A stretch of 43,687 bases of DNA from Paenibacillus periandrae (GCF_022458865.1 NZ_JAJNMU010000046.1:1-43687); one strand, 5' to 3'. Counted from the stretch's first letter, positions 16,741 through 26,536 are shown. Notes: generated by a model not told the origin, from the sequence alone. Program-made: numbers and translations.

Positions 16741-19700
16741 ATGTTTAAGAAGCTCACAGCCATATCGCTTGTATTCCTTATTGTATTCAGCCTGGCCACA
16801 CCTTTGCTAGCCGCCCCAAACCCATCCTTTGAAAAGGATGAAGAAATCGGCTATATTGTCAAATTCAAAGACGGCCCCAAAGGCAACACAGCATTACGTA
16901 CGATGAATAAAAAGACGGAGAAGGCATTCAGCAATCGTCTGAATGCCCACGCAACGGTGCGTTTAAAGAAAGCTGACCTTGCGAAGCTACAGCAAGATCC
17001 CAATGTGGCTTATATCGAACCGGATGGTTACGTCCATAAAACAACGGACCAGATGACACCCAATCTGACACAAATACGCTTGCCGAATGTCACAGATAGT
17101 GTATACGGCAGCGTTTATGGTGGTAAAGGTGTGAAAATTGCTGTATTTGATACGGGAGTATCAACAAGTACAGAGGAATTGCGTATTTCAGGAGGGGCTT
17201 CTTTTGTTCCCAATGACCCGACGTATAATGATATAAATGGTCATGGTACGCACGCGGCAGGAATCATCGCTGCCTTAAAAAATGACAAAGGAATCGTAGG
17301 GATTGCTCCCCAGGCAGACATTTATTCAGTTAAAGTTTTGGATGAAAATGGAGGTGGCAGATATAGTTGGATCATTAGCGCATTAGAATGGGCGATTGAC
17401 AACCATATGGATGTGGTGTCCATGAGTTTCGCGGGTAATCAATATTCCAGAGCTCTGGAAGAAGCTTCTCAATTAGCTTATGACAATGGAGTTTTACTCA
17501 TAGCAGCTACAGGAAACGATGGAGTGAATGTGGTTTCCTATCCAGCAAAACTTCAATCCGTAATTGCTGTTGGAGCTGTTGACTCTTTTAATCAGTTAGC
17601 TTCTTTTTCAAACACGGGTAATGAAGTCGAGTTGGTCGCTCCCGGGGTTAATATACAAAGTTTGGATTTGAGTGGGCGGATTGTTTCCATGAGCGGTACC
17701 TCGTCTGCGGTACCTCATGTTGTTGGGGTTTCTGCATTGATTAAATCCCAATCACCTCATATCAACAATAAAGAGATCAGGAATGTACTGACCAAAACGG
17801 CAGAGCGGCTTGGTGCAAATGAGCAATATGGTTACGGTCTACTTAATGCTAGTGCAGCTTTGGATCTGATCAGTCATTCAACACAGAGTAGCAGTCAACA
17901 ACTAAATAAACAACAATTGAGCGCTACGTACAATACTGCTGAAGATTGGATTCAGCAATGGTTAGATCAGGGCTATACGTTGGATCAAGTTGGACAAGCC
18001 TTGCAATTTAAACAAGATTCGGGTAAATCCATAGAAGAATCGCTGAACCATGTCGCGCCAGGTTACGCAAAACCAACGACTCCAGGTAACTCCTCACAGC
18101 AGAATTCACCTTCGCCAGAGCCCGATGCGATGCAAGACTACTTCGTCCAAGCAACGGCTCAACCCGAATCATTTTTTGATCCCGACGCTTTTTCTCAAGT
18201 TAAAGTGAATGCGGACCAGGCTCCGTACTCGGTGAAAAACGGGAATGAAAATATTTCTACTTTGAGTGGTTCTCTCTCGTTAAGTAATGCTGAATTTCAT
18301 TTACCAGGAAGAAATGGGTTATCTCTAACCTTGCAACGTATGTATGATAGCTCGTCTTCACTCTATTTCGAGTTGGAAGCTCCTAAACTATACAAATGTG
18401 ATTGCAAGGTGAGCTTTAATGGCTATTATTATACAGAAAAAATCAAAAATAATGTTGTCATTTCACAGTCCAATCCGATCCCTTATCGATTTAGTTATGA
18501 AGATACCTACCGTCTGGATGCAGATCGTCGAATGGATTGGATCAAGAGCCTCGCCGGGCAATTGTTTGATGTTCACACTGATAGTCCGGACTCAAGTGGC
18601 ACATCAACTAAATATTATAATTACGTAAACACAATGGATCAACTACAACCGGAAGTATATGTTAGATATTTTGGAAACGACCATACTAATTTCGTGCAAA
18701 ATGATACCTTTAATCTACCGGATGCCGAAAAAATATTTCATCTGGGAAAAGGCTGGAGATGGAACCTCCCTTATCTTTCCATAGATAAGGAAAGAGGGAA
18801 GAAGGTTTACCATACAGCTGAGGGCGCATCCTACGAAATCCTGGTTGACATCAATGGAAACGGTAGTCTGCGGGATGCTCAATATACAGATTTGAGATAT
18901 AACGGCAGTATCGTACATACCTTAACCGGAGTGACTGAAGAATTTGATTATACGACCGGACATATCACAAAAATAAGAGATTTGAATGGCAACACGATTT
19001 CATTTACGTATGCTAATCATACGAAGTATGGAACGGTGCTTTCCAAAATTGAAGATGCAATCGGGAATACAATTGAAATCACCTACACGAATACTTCCGT
19101 CACCATAAAACAGGGAGACAGTTTCGTCACGTATAATAAAACGAAATCGAACACGACGGCTTCTTACCCCTGGCAAAATATTGACCACGAACTGTTAACC
19201 GAAGTTGTGGATCCGATCGGAAGAAAAACGCAGTATACGTACATGAAAAAAAATGGGGGATTTAGTCTTACTTATGGCGGAGGCGCAAATGTCGATTCCG
19301 CTTTACTAACACAAATCATTCATCCAACAGGCGGCAAAACGAACTATACCTATGCAAGTGATAGGAAATATTTAGGGGGCAACTATGCAGGATTCTCCTA
19401 TATTGACTCTCATGTGATCACATCCAGAGAAGATCAAATGCTTACTAACAATGGAAATAGTGAAATTAAAAATCATAGGGAGTTCACTATTCCTGTAGGA
19501 CCTTCTGATAGAAATGTGTACGGCGACTATACTTCTTCCTCATCAGTATGTGATGGACCCAGTTCGAGTACATGCGTTAACCGGACTACCTACGTGTATA
19601 AAAGGAAATATAAAGCGGAAACGAGTTTAATTAAATCACAGAGTGATTATTACAACATACAAACCAGCCAATTTTTAAATAATACGACGGAGTTGCGAAC

Positions 19701-22700
19701 CGATAAAACATATGATGAAACTAATCGGAACCCTTTGCCAGTAACGATCAGTCAGTCAGTCAATGGTAACGATAAAGCGACGACAACAAGAACGTATAAT
19801 TATCTGGGGCAAGTAACAAGTGAAACGGATGCCCTGGGCCGTACGGCGAAGTATGAATATAACTTTGAAGGTATTCCGACATCTTCACTTATACCGATCA
19901 GTGCAACATTAAATTTATACCAATCCTATGTGTTTGATTACAGACGTCAATTGACAAAATTGGTCGCCCGGGAAAACAATCAGGAGGGTAAACTCGTTCA
20001 ACAAATTGATATTCCGGAACGGGATAGTTATGGCAACATACTGAAGACGGTGGTGAAGGATGATACTCGAAACATCGTCACGACCCGCGAATATAGTACG
20101 GATTACCAATCCGGTTTTCCTACCAAACAATCCACATACTTTATCAATGCGAATAATGTGGGTTCCTATAAGGTGGTTCAATCCGAATATGAGATGCTAA
20201 CCGGTCGAATGAAAAATTATAGGGACGGAAACGGATACAAGACCTCCTATTCCTATGACAAGCTGGGTCGAGTGGTATCTGTAACCCATCCAGATGAATC
20301 CGTTGTTAAGCTGGAATATAACGATATCGACAACAAGATCACACAAACGGATGAAACCGGTAAGCAAACCATTGTGACATGGAATCCTATTGGTGAAAAG
20401 ATACAGGAAGGCATTCTGGATGGAACGTATAAAGCTAAAATCAAATACGGGTATGATGAATACGGACGTTTGCAATGGATGGAAGATGCAGAGGGTAATC
20501 GAACCTTGTATGCCTATGATAATCTGAGCCGACAGCACTATGTGATGTTTCCTGGTGGTGGTCAGTCGGAAATGCGATATGATGATGCAAATCGCATGCA
20601 AACGTCGATAGACCCCGAGGGGAATGGCATTCGAACAACGGTTGATAAACTGGGACGAGCTATAAAAAGTGAAGAGGTTCGCAATAGTGTAATTACAACA
20701 CTTGGAAGTACGGAATATAACTATGCGGGACAAGCAATAAAGCAGACGGATGGAAAAGGAAAGTCTACAACCTATGATTACGACACATTTGGGCATTTGC
20801 TATCCGTAACGAATCCACTTCTGGAAACAACACGGTATACCTATTCAATGGCTGGGCAATTAACGGAGTTGCAGTACCCAGATGGTAATAAACTTAAGAA
20901 GCAGTATGATGAACTCGGACGGGTAATCCGTACGATTGATCCTATGCAACTGCAGCATGTGTATGAGTATGATGGCAATGGGCAAATGACCCGGCACCAG
21001 GATCCAAAGGGACAGGTATTCAAACAGACGTATAACAATCGAGGATTCCTGACGAAAGTGGAAGCCCCTGACGAAACTCAGGACTATACGTACGACGCAG
21101 CAGGCCGCCGGACCAGCATGAAGGACGCAACCGGCATTACGAGCTACAACTATAAGGCAAATACAAAGGAACTGGAAACGGTCACCTACCCAGATGGGAA
21201 AACGATTGGCTATGCGTACGACAGCCGCGGCAACCGGAGCTCGATCCGCGATCCGTTCCAGAACACGTACTATTCGTTTTATGATCAACGCAACCGGCTG
21301 CAGGCTGTATCGACCTCATCGGACCGCAATGCAACCGGAGCATACGAGGGCAGCTACAACTATTTTAACAACAATTTGTTAAAGACGATTCAACAACCGG
21401 GCAGCCTGACAACGTACACCTATGAGGGAGTCAAGCTGCAAACGTTGAACCAAAATAGCGGCGGTGGAACCAACCAGTACACGTATGGCTATGATGACAA
21501 TCAAAACATGAGTAGCATCAGTGGAACGCTGGGAGCGAGAAATCCAGTGACTCCGTTTCAGGAATCGTTTACGTATGACGATGTGAACCGGATTGCTACT
21601 GCCAGCCAAAGCATACAGGGGCAAACACCGAATCCATTGAAAGAGAGCTATACGTATACGAACCGGGGCAACCGGGAGACGATGCAGTCCAACCGCGGTG
21701 TGAATATTTCGGGGGATCAGTATGTGTATGATAGCTTGAACCGATTGAAGCAGGTGATCAAGGATGGGGGCTCGACGATCTCTTACTCGTATAATGGGGA
21801 CGGGTTGATGGTGGGCCGAACAGAAAATGGGGATACGACGAAGTATTACTACGACGGCAACCAGATTATTGCGGAAGGTTCAGCTAATGGAGCCTTTAAA
21901 GCGCGGACAGTTCGCGGACTGGGACTGCTGGCACGACAGGACAATGTGGCCAAGGGCTACTACCTGAGCAATGGACATGGAGATGTAACCGAACTCAGGA
22001 GTAGTGCAGGTACTTTACTGAACGCTTACACGTATGACATTTGGGGAAATACGCTATCTGCTCAAGAAGCGATGTCGAATCCGTTTAGGTACAGTTCCGA
22101 ATACTGGGATACGAGCAGCCAGCTTCAATATTTACGAGCCAGATGGTACGATCCGAGTATGGGGCGGTTTATTAATAAGGATACGTATGAAGGGGATATT
22201 AGTAATCCGCTGAGTTTGAATTTGTACACGTATGTAAGTAATAATCCATTGAGGTATACCGACCCTACAGGGCATTGGCAAGATGGGGATGAGTACATTC
22301 CTCAAGATTCTGGTGCGTATACAAACATCAAGTTCTGGTCAGCCGTATGGGATACGGCAAACAATGGTGGGTATGAAAATAATTCAAGGATGAAAGATTT
22401 ATCATCGGAGCAAGCTAGTGTAGCAAGAAATGGATACTGGACTTCATTTGGGGAGAATATTGCAAGTGGCATTGACCAAAATCAGGCTCCTATGTTTGTT
22501 GGTGGTGTAGCAGGAACAACAATTACTGTTCCAAGAGCAGGTAGTGAACCTATGTCAAGGGGCGCAGGTCTGGGTTTATTAGGACTCGGTCTCGTAATTG
22601 CTGAAAAGATTACCGCTAGTATGGATGAAGTTTCCAATAATAATTCCCAATCATTTATTTTCCGTGATGGTTCAGGAACAAATACTAATCTAACCCCAAG

Positions 22701-22953
22701 ACCAGTAGATACAGGTGGATTGTCTTATTTCACTGCTCCAAAAACAGGTAAGTATACTTTCACTACCTTAGAAGCAGTAAATGAGACAGGAGTATTGAAA
22801 GCATTTATTGACAATGCTTCAACAGGTCATGTGAGTGTAATTGCAACAAATCCTGCCCATCAAACTGCTTGGATTGCATCCAGAGCAAATGCTGAAGCTA
22901 ATCCCTATTACTTGACAACAATTTTGAGGTCAATTTCTATTAAAGGACCATAA
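16741..22953 (+). CDS. S8 protease-RHS (YD-repeat) polymorphic toxin with unassigned C-terminal tip
   Basis: A 2070-aa secreted protein; ATG at 16741 with GGAGG 5 nt upstream (an in-frame start at 16708 has none). Residues 1-25 form a signal peptide and about 35-105 an I9-type propeptide. The S8 protease spans about 110-385 with D137 (AVFDTG), H168 (NGHGTHAAG), N259 (ATGND) and S321 (SGTSSAVPH) intact. A helical linker (AEDWIQQWLDQGYTLDQVG) follows, then the RHS entry segment NAEFHLPGRNGLSLTLQRMY near 510-540, many YD repeats to about 1740, and the RHS core (RARWYDPSMGRFINKDTYEG, then NPLRYTDPTGH near 1835-1845). The last 225 residues are the tip; its end holds FRDGSG, TPRPVDTGGLSY and TGHVSV, a pattern I cannot place in a named toxin family. 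WapA-like in architecture, but with its own protease. Immunity gene directly downstream. Confidence 0.92.
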   Translation: MFKKLTAISLVFLIVFSLATPLLAAPNPSFEKDEEIGYIVKFKDGPKGNTALRTMNKKTEKAFSNRLNAHATVRLKKADLAKLQQDPNVAYIEPDGYVHKTTDQMTPNLTQIRLPNVTDSVYGSVYGGKGVKIAVFDTGVSTSTEELRISGGASFVPNDPTYNDINGHGTHAAGIIAALKNDKGIVGIAPQADIYSVKVLDENGGGRYSWIISALEWAIDNHMDVVSMSFAGNQYSRALEEASQLAYDNGVLLIAATGNDGVNVVSYPAKLQSVIAVGAVDSFNQLASFSNTGNEVELVAPGVNIQSLDLSGRIVSMSGTSSAVPHVVGVSALIKSQSPHINNKEIRNVLTKTAERLGANEQYGYGLLNASAALDLISHSTQSSSQQLNKQQLSATYNTAEDWIQQWLDQGYTLDQVGQALQFKQDSGKSIEESLNHVAPGYAKPTTPGNSSQQNSPSPEPDAMQDYFVQATAQPESFFDPDAFSQVKVNADQAPYSVKNGNENISTLSGSLSLSNAEFHLPGRNGLSLTLQRMYDSSSSLYFELEAPKLYKCDCKVSFNGYYYTEKIKNNVVISQSNPIPYRFSYEDTYRLDADRRMDWIKSLAGQLFDVHTDSPDSSGTSTKYYNYVNTMDQLQPEVYVRYFGNDHTNFVQNDTFNLPDAEKIFHLGKGWRWNLPYLSIDKERGKKVYHTAEGASYEILVDINGNGSLRDAQYTDLRYNGSIVHTLTGVTEEFDYTTGHITKIRDLNGNTISFTYANHTKYGTVLSKIEDAIGNTIEITYTNTSVTIKQGDSFVTYNKTKSNTTASYPWQNIDHELLTEVVDPIGRKTQYTYMKKNGGFSLTYGGGANVDSALLTQIIHPTGGKTNYTYASDRKYLGGNYAGFSYIDSHVITSREDQMLTNNGNSEIKNHREFTIPVGPSDRNVYGDYTSSSSVCDGPSSSTCVNRTTYVYKRKYKAETSLIKSQSDYYNIQTSQFLNNTTELRTDKTYDETNRNPLPVTISQSVNGNDKATTTRTYNYLGQVTSETDALGRTAKYEYNFEGIPTSSLIPISATLNLYQSYVFDYRRQLTKLVARENNQEGKLVQQIDIPERDSYGNILKTVVKDDTRNIVTTREYSTDYQSGFPTKQSTYFINANNVGSYKVVQSEYEMLTGRMKNYRDGNGYKTSYSYDKLGRVVSVTHPDESVVKLEYNDIDNKITQTDETGKQTIVTWNPIGEKIQEGILDGTYKAKIKYGYDEYGRLQWMEDAEGNRTLYAYDNLSRQHYVMFPGGGQSEMRYDDANRMQTSIDPEGNGIRTTVDKLGRAIKSEEVRNSVITTLGSTEYNYAGQAIKQTDGKGKSTTYDYDTFGHLLSVTNPLLETTRYTYSMAGQLTELQYPDGNKLKKQYDELGRVIRTIDPMQLQHVYEYDGNGQMTRHQDPKGQVFKQTYNNRGFLTKVEAPDETQDYTYDAAGRRTSMKDATGITSYNYKANTKELETVTYPDGKTIGYAYDSRGNRSSIRDPFQNTYYSFYDQRNRLQAVSTSSDRNATGAYEGSYNYFNNNLLKTIQQPGSLTTYTYEGVKLQTLNQNSGGGTNQYTYGYDDNQNMSSISGTLGARNPVTPFQESFTYDDVNRIATASQSIQGQTPNPLKESYTYTNRGNRETMQSNRGVNISGDQYVYDSLNRLKQVIKDGGSTISYSYNGDGLMVGRTENGDTTKYYYDGNQIIAEGSANGAFKARTVRGLGLLARQDNVAKGYYLSNGHGDVTELRSSAGTLLNAYTYDIWGNTLSAQEAMSNPFRYSSEYWDTSSQLQYLRARWYDPSMGRFINKDTYEGDISNPLSLNLYTYVSNNPLRYTDPTGHWQDGDEYIPQDSGAYTNIKFWSAVWDTANNGGYENNSRMKDLSSEQASVARNGYWTSFGENIASGIDQNQAPMFVGGVAGTTITVPRAGSEPMSRGAGLGLLGLGLVIAEKITASMDEVSNNNSQSFIFRDGSGTNTNLTPRPVDTGGLSYFTAPKTGKYTFTTLEAVNETGVLKAFIDNASTGHVSVIATNPAHQTAWIASRANAEANPYYLTTILRSISIKGP

Positions 22954-22974
22954 CAAGAACTATTGGAGGAGAGA

Positions 22975-23601
22975 ATGAGCGAACACCTTTCTTTTATTGA
23001 ATTGATGGATAACAATAATACTGTAGTTGATTCAAAGCTATTCGTTAATTTTAGGAACTACAGCACGGTTTATTTATCATTAACAGCAGATACCCTTTTT
23101 TATGAGAGTCAAGAGAATACTTATTTAGAAGCTTTAGCAACAATATTTCGTCAACTTCCAGAAGGTTACAAAGTGAAGTTACAAAACAGAGTTGCTGTAA
23201 CTTCGGGAAAGGGAAATCATTTTATTGATATTACTGAGTTAGTTTCATTAACGTATCTTGCTTCGGCTGATGATAGCGTTTTGAGATTTGAAATACAGTG
23301 CTTATTTAATGATACTCAATATTCCGCTGAAGCTACTGAAGATTTCTCAATAGCATTACAGAAGTTAAAGAATAAAATGAATGTGAATTTCAATATCTGT
23401 GCATTTTGTGAGAATGGAGATTTTATGTCCACTGGTGGGGAGGATTTAAGGCACGGTTGGTATTGTTTAAGAGAAGTAATGCCTCGGGAACGTTTGTTAC
23501 CTTGGTTTGAAAGAGAAGATGAATTTAAGAAAGCAATACCGAATCTAAGTGCATTTCATTGGTGTCCAAAATTTAGCCTTAGTGATAAAGAGTTCATTTA
23601 G
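22975..23601 (+). CDS. Probable cognate immunity protein (DUF6304-like)
   Basis: A 208-aa cytosolic protein starting MSEHLSFIELMDNNNTVVDS, 21 nt after the toxin stop, with GGAGGA 4-5 nt upstream. The C-terminal part has FNICAFCENGDF and DLRHGWYCLREV, a cysteine pattern I associate with DUF6304 proteins; that name is a recollection, not a search. There is no signal peptide or membrane segment. Position directly behind the toxin tip and ahead of a terminator is the standard layout for the immunity gene of an RHS toxin, so the pairing is a strong inference. The neutralisation mode is unknown. Confidence 0.75.
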   Translation: MSEHLSFIELMDNNNTVVDSKLFVNFRNYSTVYLSLTADTLFYESQENTYLEALATIFRQLPEGYKVKLQNRVAVTSGKGNHFIDITELVSLTYLASADDSVLRFEIQCLFNDTQYSAEATEDFSIALQKLKNKMNVNFNICAFCENGDFMSTGGEDLRHGWYCLREVMPRERLLPWFEREDEFKKAIPNLSAFHWCPKFSLSDKEFI

Positions 23602-23612
23602 CAAGCTGTTTT

Positions 23613-23645
23613 AAAACCACAATGCCACTGTGCTTGTGGTTTTTT
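23613..23645 (+). terminator. Intrinsic terminator of the toxin-immunity transcript
   Basis: AAAACCACA (23613-23621) pairs perfectly with TGTGGTTTT (23635-23643), followed by more T. The CCACAAT...CTTGTGG core recurs after other genes of the array (30815 and 35324), hinting at a shared module end. Confidence 0.8.
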
Positions 23646-23948
23646 GGACAACAAGAAAAATCGACATTTATGTGCCCGCGGCGGCTAAAGTGAGATATGG
23701 AATAGCTTCTTTTCTTTAATGCTGTCCCAAGCAGGATGATACTAAAATCGGGCGTCATCACTTCTTGAGTCAATGCTTCACATTAAGCTATACCATTCAC
23801 TCGAAGAGAAGTGATACACAAGCACAGGAACTGTACATTAAACAAGGGAAAAGTGTTCTAGTGGCTGGTGTACACAAAAAGGATTTGAAATAAGAAAGTA
23901 TAAAAAAGTAAATACCAACGGGAAAATGGATCGATATGGAAATAAAAC
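23646..23948 (+). other. Short gap with a possible toxin-tip remnant
   Basis: No intact gene. A frame ending at about 23975 reads KYKKVNTNGKMDRYGNKTGQ, which could be a scrap of an RHS tip or a DNA-binding protein but is too short to assign. The rest holds only short frames. Confidence 0.3.
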
Positions 23949-23977
23949 TGGACAAATGTATGCTCGTATGATATAAT
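23949..23977 (+). promoter_or_regulatory. Strong candidate promoter
   Basis: TGGACA (23949-23954), a 17-nt spacer and TATAAT (23972-23977), a near-consensus vegetative promoter. Predicted start is near 23984. A terminator-like hairpin follows only about 30 nt later, before the next gene at 24290. Confidence 0.65.
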
Positions 23978-24014
23978 ATAATTTATTTGAATTGGATCGG
24001 GAATATGCATATCT

Positions 24015-24045
24015 AAGAGGATGGTCATTGACCATCTTCTTTTTG
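24015..24045 (+). terminator. Leader terminator or end of a short RNA
   Basis: AAGAGGATGGT (24015-24025) pairs with ACCATCTTCTT (24031-24041, one G-U pair) around a 5-nt loop, followed by T's. Together with the promoter at 23949 it would give an RNA of about 60 nt, or act as an attenuator ahead of the downstream genes. No upstream gene ends here to explain it. Confidence 0.6.
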
Positions 24046-24289
24046 TGGTTTCATTTTCTGTAGATAGGAGGATATAAGGTTGAAGGTGCTGGCACATTTC
24101 CTTGAATGTACCATAAGCTTGGTCAGCAACTGGGAAAATAATCGCAGCAGCATGTTACAATAGAAAATAAGAAATTATATCGAGTATGTTGATAGAGAAT
24201 GAGGTTAAAGCATATATGTAACGATCATGCGTGATAATTATAGATCACGTTTATTTGTCGTTTCCGTAAAGATCATGGAGGTATTCAAA

Positions 24290-24490
24290 ATGTTTAATGA
24301 AAGAGAATTTTATTACTGTTATTCTACGAACTTGTTTAAGTTCTTGAAGATGGAAAAGAAGATAAATTACAATTGCTCAGGACTACATGAGGTTACATTA
24401 CGGAAGTTCTGGCAATTCAAGCGTGATGAAGAGTTGAATCAAGCGTTGGTGGAATATAAACAACGTGGCGTGAATATGGGCGTTAGATAA
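24290..24490 (+). CDS. Small DUF5659-like phage/element protein
   Basis: A 66-aa protein MFNEREFYYCYSTNLFKFLK..., with LHEVTLRKFWQFKRDEELNQ. The pattern (short protein, xxFYCYSxxLxxFL near the start, FWxFxRxxELxxAL near the end) is like DUF5659-type proteins found in phages and plasmids of Firmicutes. I chose the ATG at 24290 because GGAGGT lies 9 nt upstream; a longer frame from 24227 has no support. It lies 56 nt ahead of the winged-helix gene and is likely co-transcribed. Function unknown. Confidence 0.6.
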   Translation: MFNEREFYYCYSTNLFKFLKMEKKINYNCSGLHEVTLRKFWQFKRDEELNQALVEYKQRGVNMGVR

Positions 24491-24545
24491 AGCTGGTTCA
24501 AATAGGATTAATACTAAGAAGGTTAAATTAAAGGAGATTTTGAAT

Positions 24546-25553
24546 ATGAATATGACTGAATTAAGAAAAACTTTATGTGTAAGTGAATTGACTAAGGATG
24601 GAAAGCTCCCAATACTTTTTATGCCTAATGAAATATTTAACGATATTAGAGATAACGTTAACGGTACTTCTCAGTTTGTAGCGAGTATATACTGTTGCTA
24701 TTACTTAGATGTGTTGCTTTATAGGTATGCTATCTATGGTAATAATCATGAAACTTTGAAAATACCAACGTATAAAGAGATTCTTGGCTATCCAAGAAAT
24801 AGTAGGGTAATTGATCCCATTATCAAAAAAGATGGTCTTTTGAATTTAATGGGCTACACACGACCAGAATCAAATTATCCAATAGGTTGGTCTTTAACAA
24901 AAGAGAATGATCCGATTTACGAGCTTGAGTTTGCATTGTTGAAAGATAGAAGGATTGATGAAGATGGTAAGGATCACGGTTACTATCTGCCAGACATGAT
25001 TATGAAAGCGGTGGCTAACAGAGTGAAAATTCATTATCCTATTAAAGCTTTTGTTAGGCAACATACAGACACCAACGGAGAGAAAAGTGAACTTGGAACA
25101 TTTTATAGTATTTCACATACGCATGGTATCGAGTTAGAAACATTTTTGAAATGTATGAGCGATCCTGAGTTGGGAGTTGAAGGATTTTACTTGTATGCTC
25201 TGATTAAGAGTAAAAGTGATTATTTTCAAGAGTATTGGAATGTAAAATTCGATGATTTAATAAAAATGTCTGGGCTAAAGCCTACTAAATTCAAAGAAGT
25301 ATTGTTAACATTAAGGGAATATCGAATGATTGATGTTGAAAATATGCCATGGGTTATTGACAGACCATCACATATTAGCACTAAAAGTAATGGATATAAA
25401 GCAAACGATTACAGTCAGTTTAAAAGCTTTAAACAACCAGTTGCAAAACCCATAAAAACTAGTTGGGAGCGTTGTATGAGGGACTACCCCGATGCAATAC
25501 TTAGTCAGTTAAGTCCAGATGAATTAGATGGGATAGAACTACAACTACCTTAA
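24546..25553 (+). CDS. Unidentified winged-helix protein, phage/plasmid-like
   Basis: A 335-aa protein; ATG at 24546 with AAGGAG 9 nt upstream. No transmembrane segment. ASIYCCYYLDVLLYRYAIYG and YKEILGYPRNSRVIDPIIKK in the N-terminal half and DDLIKMSGLKPTKFKEVLLT in the C-terminal half look like two helix-turn-helix modules, as in replication-initiation or replisome-organiser proteins of phages and plasmids. I could not assign a family. A perfect 23-bp inverted repeat starts 21 bp after the stop. It is probably part of a remnant mobile element within the array. Confidence 0.6.
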   Translation: MNMTELRKTLCVSELTKDGKLPILFMPNEIFNDIRDNVNGTSQFVASIYCCYYLDVLLYRYAIYGNNHETLKIPTYKEILGYPRNSRVIDPIIKKDGLLNLMGYTRPESNYPIGWSLTKENDPIYELEFALLKDRRIDEDGKDHGYYLPDMIMKAVANRVKIHYPIKAFVRQHTDTNGEKSELGTFYSISHTHGIELETFLKCMSDPELGVEGFYLYALIKSKSDYFQEYWNVKFDDLIKMSGLKPTKFKEVLLTLREYRMIDVENMPWVIDRPSHISTKSNGYKANDYSQFKSFKQPVAKPIKTSWERCMRDYPDAILSQLSPDELDGIELQLP

Positions 25554-25573
25554 TATGAAATTTAAAAACGTCG

Positions 25574-25662
25574 TTATACGGCTTATATTAAATATACTAC
25601 CACCCACCTCTAACTCTAGTATATTACAGGGGTATAATATATATTTAATATAAGCCGTATAA
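25574..25662. repeat. Perfect 23-bp inverted repeat with 43-nt loop
   Basis: TTATACGGCTTATATTAAAT (first 20 of 23 bases, 25574-25596) pairs perfectly with its complement at 25640-25662. The 43-nt centre contains the C-rich motif CCACCCACC. Such a long perfect stem could be a replication or recombination site, a bidirectional terminator or a structured RNA. It directly follows the winged-helix gene. Confidence 0.85.
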
Positions 25663-25844
25663 ACACGTTATTGAAAATCGGAAAGAAAAATATTTCAATA
25701 ATAGAAATTCATAAGAAATAGTAAAACCTTTTATGATGATTATTTGGGACTACTCTAAATAGAAGGCTACTTATACAAATAAAGTTTCAACGAAAAATTC
25801 TTAGTTCTTAAGGATCACATTAACTAAAAATGATTATAGCTATA

Positions 25845-25877
25845 GGGCTTATTCTTACATAGGATAAGTCCTTTTTT
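25845..25877 (+). terminator. Intrinsic terminator-like hairpin
   Basis: GGGCTTATTCT (25845-25855) pairs with AGGATAAGTCC (25861-25871) at 9 of 11 positions, the rest wobble-compatible, followed by T7. Confidence 0.6.
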
Positions 25878-25918
25878 TGTGATTTTCACGATCATTCGCT
25901 TACAAAAATGTGGATATC

Positions 25919-26005
25919 ATCTAAGCTCAGCACGCCACCAGACGCTCAGATTTCGTGTTCAGAGTTACTTGGATAAGTGGGAGAGGCTATGTAATGTTGA
26001 GGGTG
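25919..26005 (+). repeat. Diverged direct repeat, copy 1
   Basis: Shares ATCTAAGCTC, ACCAGACGC, CAGATTTCGTGTTCAGAG, ACTTGGAT and ATGTTGAGG, in the same order, with copy 2 at 26447-26536. The identity is interrupted by substitutions. No frame is open through both copies. Confidence 0.7.
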
Positions 26006-26446
26006 AAAGTAGCCTTCTGATTACAATCAAGGCTATGCTATCATGTGTTGTTTATGTTGATGTCCTAATTAAGCTAACGAGTAGGCATGGTTTTCTTCCT
26101 GTTCTGCAGTTTACGTTCAGGCAGGTTTGAATATAAATCTGAAGAGTTTGAAGAGGTAAATGATAATAAAAACATATATCGAATATGAAGAAGTAGGAGC
26201 TACCGATTAAATACTGTAACCAGTTTAAAATACTCATATAAGTCTATAAAAGTGTTCTACGGTGCTACACATGTTAAAGCTTACGATAACTATTAGATAA
26301 TCTCACTTTTTCTATAAAGTATTTGACTAATTATCTTGTGAAAATTGCTGATGGGTTCTGTGGAAAAACTGTGCTTATCATTAAAAAATTTTCATTTTCA
26401 TCGATTCCAGATTGATGAGCAGCTGCATACATAAAATCGGAGTTTT

Positions 26447-26536
26447 ATCTAAGCTCCACACATAACCAGACGCACAGATTTCGTGTTCAGAGCCACTTGG
26501 ATGAATTGGAATCATTATGGTATGTTGAGGTGGGTC
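26447..26536 (+). repeat. Diverged direct repeat, copy 2
   Basis: Second copy of the segment at 25919-26005, about 528 bp away. It ends 166 bp before the first array gene at 26703. The shared blocks point to an old tandem duplication of a decayed unit. Confidence 0.7.
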
